Source: a bacterium
GTDB taxonomy: Bacteria; Planctomycetota; UBA11346
Length of the DNA stretch: 8,070 bases
Direction: 5' to 3'
NCBI GenBank assembly: GCA_020049615.1
Contig: JAIFKN010000235.1
Location: forward strand, 1-8,070
Part shown: piece after piece, positions 6,674 to 8,070 of the stretch
Layout of the letters: every line of letters starts with the position of its first letter
Numbering within the stretch: the first letter of the stretch is position 1
Made by a program: the position numbers and the translations under genes
The notes under the pieces: generated by a model
Told to the model about the DNA's origin: nothing
What the model saw: only the letters and a program-made list of their open reading frames with translations
The model's database searches: none

Positions 6674-7381
6674 TCAAGGAGCCGCCTTCAGTTCGAGGTT
6701 CGAGCAATGCAGCACCAGCAGGTAGCCCTCGCCGTCGACCCGGCCTTCGAGGAAGCCGCGGTAGGGCGTGCCGTTGAGGGTGAAGATCAGCGGTCCCTGG
6801 CCCTTCGGCCCGGCGCCGATGAACAGCAGCTTATTGGCCTCGTGCAACTGCTTGGCCATGCCGTGCAGGAAGTCGTAGGTCAGGCCGTTGACGTGGCGGA
6901 TCTGGAAGGATTTGGCGAGGACGAACTTGTGGATCACCTCGTCGGCCGGCATCAGCCGGCCGGTCCACGGCAGGGCGGCGGCCTCCTCGCCGACCGTCGC
7001 CGGCACATCGGAGAAGTCCTGGCGCGACTTCTCGGCACCGTCGGGCCCGTAGACCACCTGCATGACGCGGGCGGCGTAAAGCACGCTGCCGTCCAGCCGC
7101 AGGTGGACGCGGGTGGCGCCGCGCAGGCGGCGGCCGACCTGCTCGATATCGATCTCGGGGTCGCCCGCGATCAGTGCCGCCGACACCGCGTCGAGCGAAC
7201 CGTGGGTGCGCATCAGCGCGTCGAGCGAGGTCGCTTCGGTGGCCTTGATCAGACGTTCGAGGCGGACCTCGGAGCCGCCCGGACCGACCAGGTGGTGGCC
7301 GGAGCCGGTGCGCGGCGCGGTCTCCAGGGCGACCTGGGCGTCGCGTTTCTTGTCGTCGGTGAGGGAGATGAAGCGGGCCAT
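6674..7381 (-). CDS. Conserved-looking protein of unknown function (235 aa), middle gene of ligase operon
   Basis: I do not recognise a named domain. The protein is soluble-looking, with no signal peptide or membrane segment. The N-terminal half (about 1-90) is mixed charged, with a helical stretch around 40-75. The C-terminal half has well-formed blocks: FQIRHVNGLTYDFLHGMAKQ (159-178), KLLFIGAGPKGQGPLIF (184-200) and NGTPYRGFLEGRVDGEGY (203-220). The glycine-rich GAGPKGQGP could be a loop, but it is not a Walker A motif. Translation is almost certainly coupled to the upstream gene, whose stop is 7 nt away, with a GAGGGA ribosome binding site that runs into that stop codon. Coding is supported by the tight spacing, codon use and globular composition. 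A link with the ligase is inferred from the shared strand and order only. Confidence 0.82.
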   Translation of the reverse strand: MARFISLTDDKKRDAQVALETAPRTGSGHHLVGPGGSEVRLERLIKATEATSLDALMRTHGSLDAVSAALIAGDPEIDIEQVGRRLRGATRVHLRLDGSVLYAARVMQVVYGPDGAEKSRQDFSDVPATVGEEAAALPWTGRLMPADEVIHKFVLAKSFQIRHVNGLTYDFLHGMAKQLHEANKLLFIGAGPKGQGPLIFTLNGTPYRGFLEGRVDGEGYLLVLHCSNLELKAAP

Positions 7382-7388
7382 GGTTCCC

Positions 7389-7994
7389 TCACATCATGCT
7401 GAAATCGAGGTCTTCTGACATGTCGTCGCCTTCGCCTGCCGCCGCCGGCGGCGCGGCGTCGCGGCGCACCAAGGCGAAGGCCGGAGCCGTGCCGAGCAGG
7501 GCGAAGGTGCCGGCCTCGTTGGCGACGAGGAACAGCATCTGCCGCGTATAGTCGTCACGGAAGTTGTAGGGGCAGCCGTAGACCTTGCCCGCCTTCAGCT
7601 CGGCGGCGAGGGTGGCGCCGACCGTCTCAGGGGTCAGCACATAGACGCTGTGCACGGCGTGGTCGAGCACGCGCGACGGCGGCAGCGGCCCTTCCAGCTC
7701 CTGCTCGACCCCGAGGGTGGCGGGAAGCTGCGCGACCTCGGCGCCCTGGTCGTCGACCGCCTGCAGGGCCGAGCGCTCGACCGTGCCGAAGGACTCGTCG
7801 ACATAGAGCATGGCCAGGCCGCCGGAGGGGACCAGCGCAGCGCCGTCGGTCGACAGCCAGGCCGAGGCGCAGCGCTTGCCCTCGTCGTCGACGACCTGCC
7901 GTTCCTTGCGGCCATAGAGCCGTTCGCGGTCGAGCTTGGCGAAGGCGAAGCTGCTGGATTCGCCGCCCAGCCGTACAGCGATGGATTTCGCCAT
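7389..7994 (-). CDS. Conserved-looking protein of unknown function (201 aa), first gene of ligase operon
   Basis: Not recognised as a named family. The N-terminal block KLDRERLYGRKERQVVD (about 20-36), followed by DGAALVPSGGLAMLYVDES, looks like a compact conserved beta-rich domain. The middle (about 90-135) is more variable. A second block, YGCPYNFRDDYTRQMLFLV, begins near residue 138 and includes one cysteine. After an Ala/Pro linker the protein ends in an acidic tail capped by hydrophobic residues (EGDDMSEDLDFSMM), a layout used by some proteins, such as SSB, for docking partners. There is no signal peptide or membrane segment. The start at 7994 is chosen for the GAGGAG ribosome binding site 5 nt upstream; an in-frame ATG at 8045 lacks one. 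It is the likely first gene of the operon running to the ligase. Confidence 0.82.
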   Translation of the reverse strand: MAKSIAVRLGGESSSFAFAKLDRERLYGRKERQVVDDEGKRCASAWLSTDGAALVPSGGLAMLYVDESFGTVERSALQAVDDQGAEVAQLPATLGVEQELEGPLPPSRVLDHAVHSVYVLTPETVGATLAAELKAGKVYGCPYNFRDDYTRQMLFLVANEAGTFALLGTAPAFALVRRDAAPPAAAGEGDDMSEDLDFSMM

Positions 7995-7999
7995 GAGGA

Positions 8000-8005
8000 C
8001 TCCTC
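8000..8005 (-). promoter_or_regulatory. Ribosome binding site of the first operon gene
   Basis: GAGGAG on the minus strand lies 5 nt before the ATG at 7994 and selects it over the in-frame ATG at 8045. Confidence 0.65.
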
Positions 8006-8016
8006 GGAAGGGTCGC

Positions 8017-8045
8017 AGCATGGGCGGGCTGTGTGGGCAGGTCAA
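8017..8045 (-). promoter_or_regulatory. Putative sigma70-type promoter for the unknown-unknown-ligase operon
   Basis: On the minus strand, TTGACC (8040-8045) is followed after 17 nt by CATGCT (8017-8022), a weak -10 match. It lies just upstream of the first gene. The same TTGACC with 17-nt spacing occurs in the candidate promoter at 4883-4911. The weak -10 keeps confidence low. Confidence 0.3.
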
Positions 8046-8070
8046 CCGTCCTGGAAAGCGGACACAGCCG

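Noticed and set aside
6554..7402. 282-codon plus-strand ORF opposite the second unknown gene
   Set aside because: The minus-strand frame has tight operon spacing, a good ribosome binding site and balanced composition. The plus-strand frame is a complementary shadow.

Overview
The window is about 8 kb of high-GC bacterial DNA (sampled lines run from about 55 to 80% G+C) and is densely coded. It holds seven clear protein genes, one of them cut by the left edge, plus one very short ORF that looks like a gene fragment. No rRNA, tRNA, CRISPR array or transposase is visible. The GyrB with a long insertion before its tail, and a GH10 enzyme with an N-terminal beta-sandwich and a GHVLVWP loop, suggest a Gram-negative-type bacterium. 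From memory this best fits the Planctomycetota/Lentisphaerae/Verrucomicrobia group, but that placement is weak.

Layout, left to right. (1) The 3' part of gyrB on +, ending at 1029, with a short terminator-like hairpin. (2) A striking perfect 35-bp inverted repeat (1052-1136) between the convergent gyrB and RIO kinase genes. (3) A RIO1-type protein kinase on - (1148-2038). (4) A divergent intergenic region holding a second, perfect 20-bp inverted repeat (2074-2115). (5) A secreted GH10 glycosidase on + (2153-3922). (6) A convergent 95-bp spacer in which nothing is recognised. (7) A two-gene unit on -: a minimal nucleotidyltransferase (4227-4820) whose stop overlaps the start of a 70-residue protein (4018-4230). 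A putative promoter and operator-like dyad lie upstream. (8) A second minus-strand unit, 7994 down to 4913: two conserved-looking proteins of unknown function (7389-7994 and 6674-7381, 7 nt apart), an ATP-dependent DNA ligase-like protein (5068-6570), and a 40-codon ORF (4913-5035). That ORF matches the end of the OB domain of a different, LigE-type ligase.

GyrB and the RIO kinase are housekeeping genes. The GH10 enzyme would act on polysaccharide outside the cytoplasm. The most interesting parts are the unknown-unknown-ligase cassette, which could be a nucleic acid end-processing or repair system, the orphan ligase tail beside it, and the toxin-antitoxin-like nucleotidyltransferase pair. All functional links between neighbours are inferred from order, strand and spacing only.
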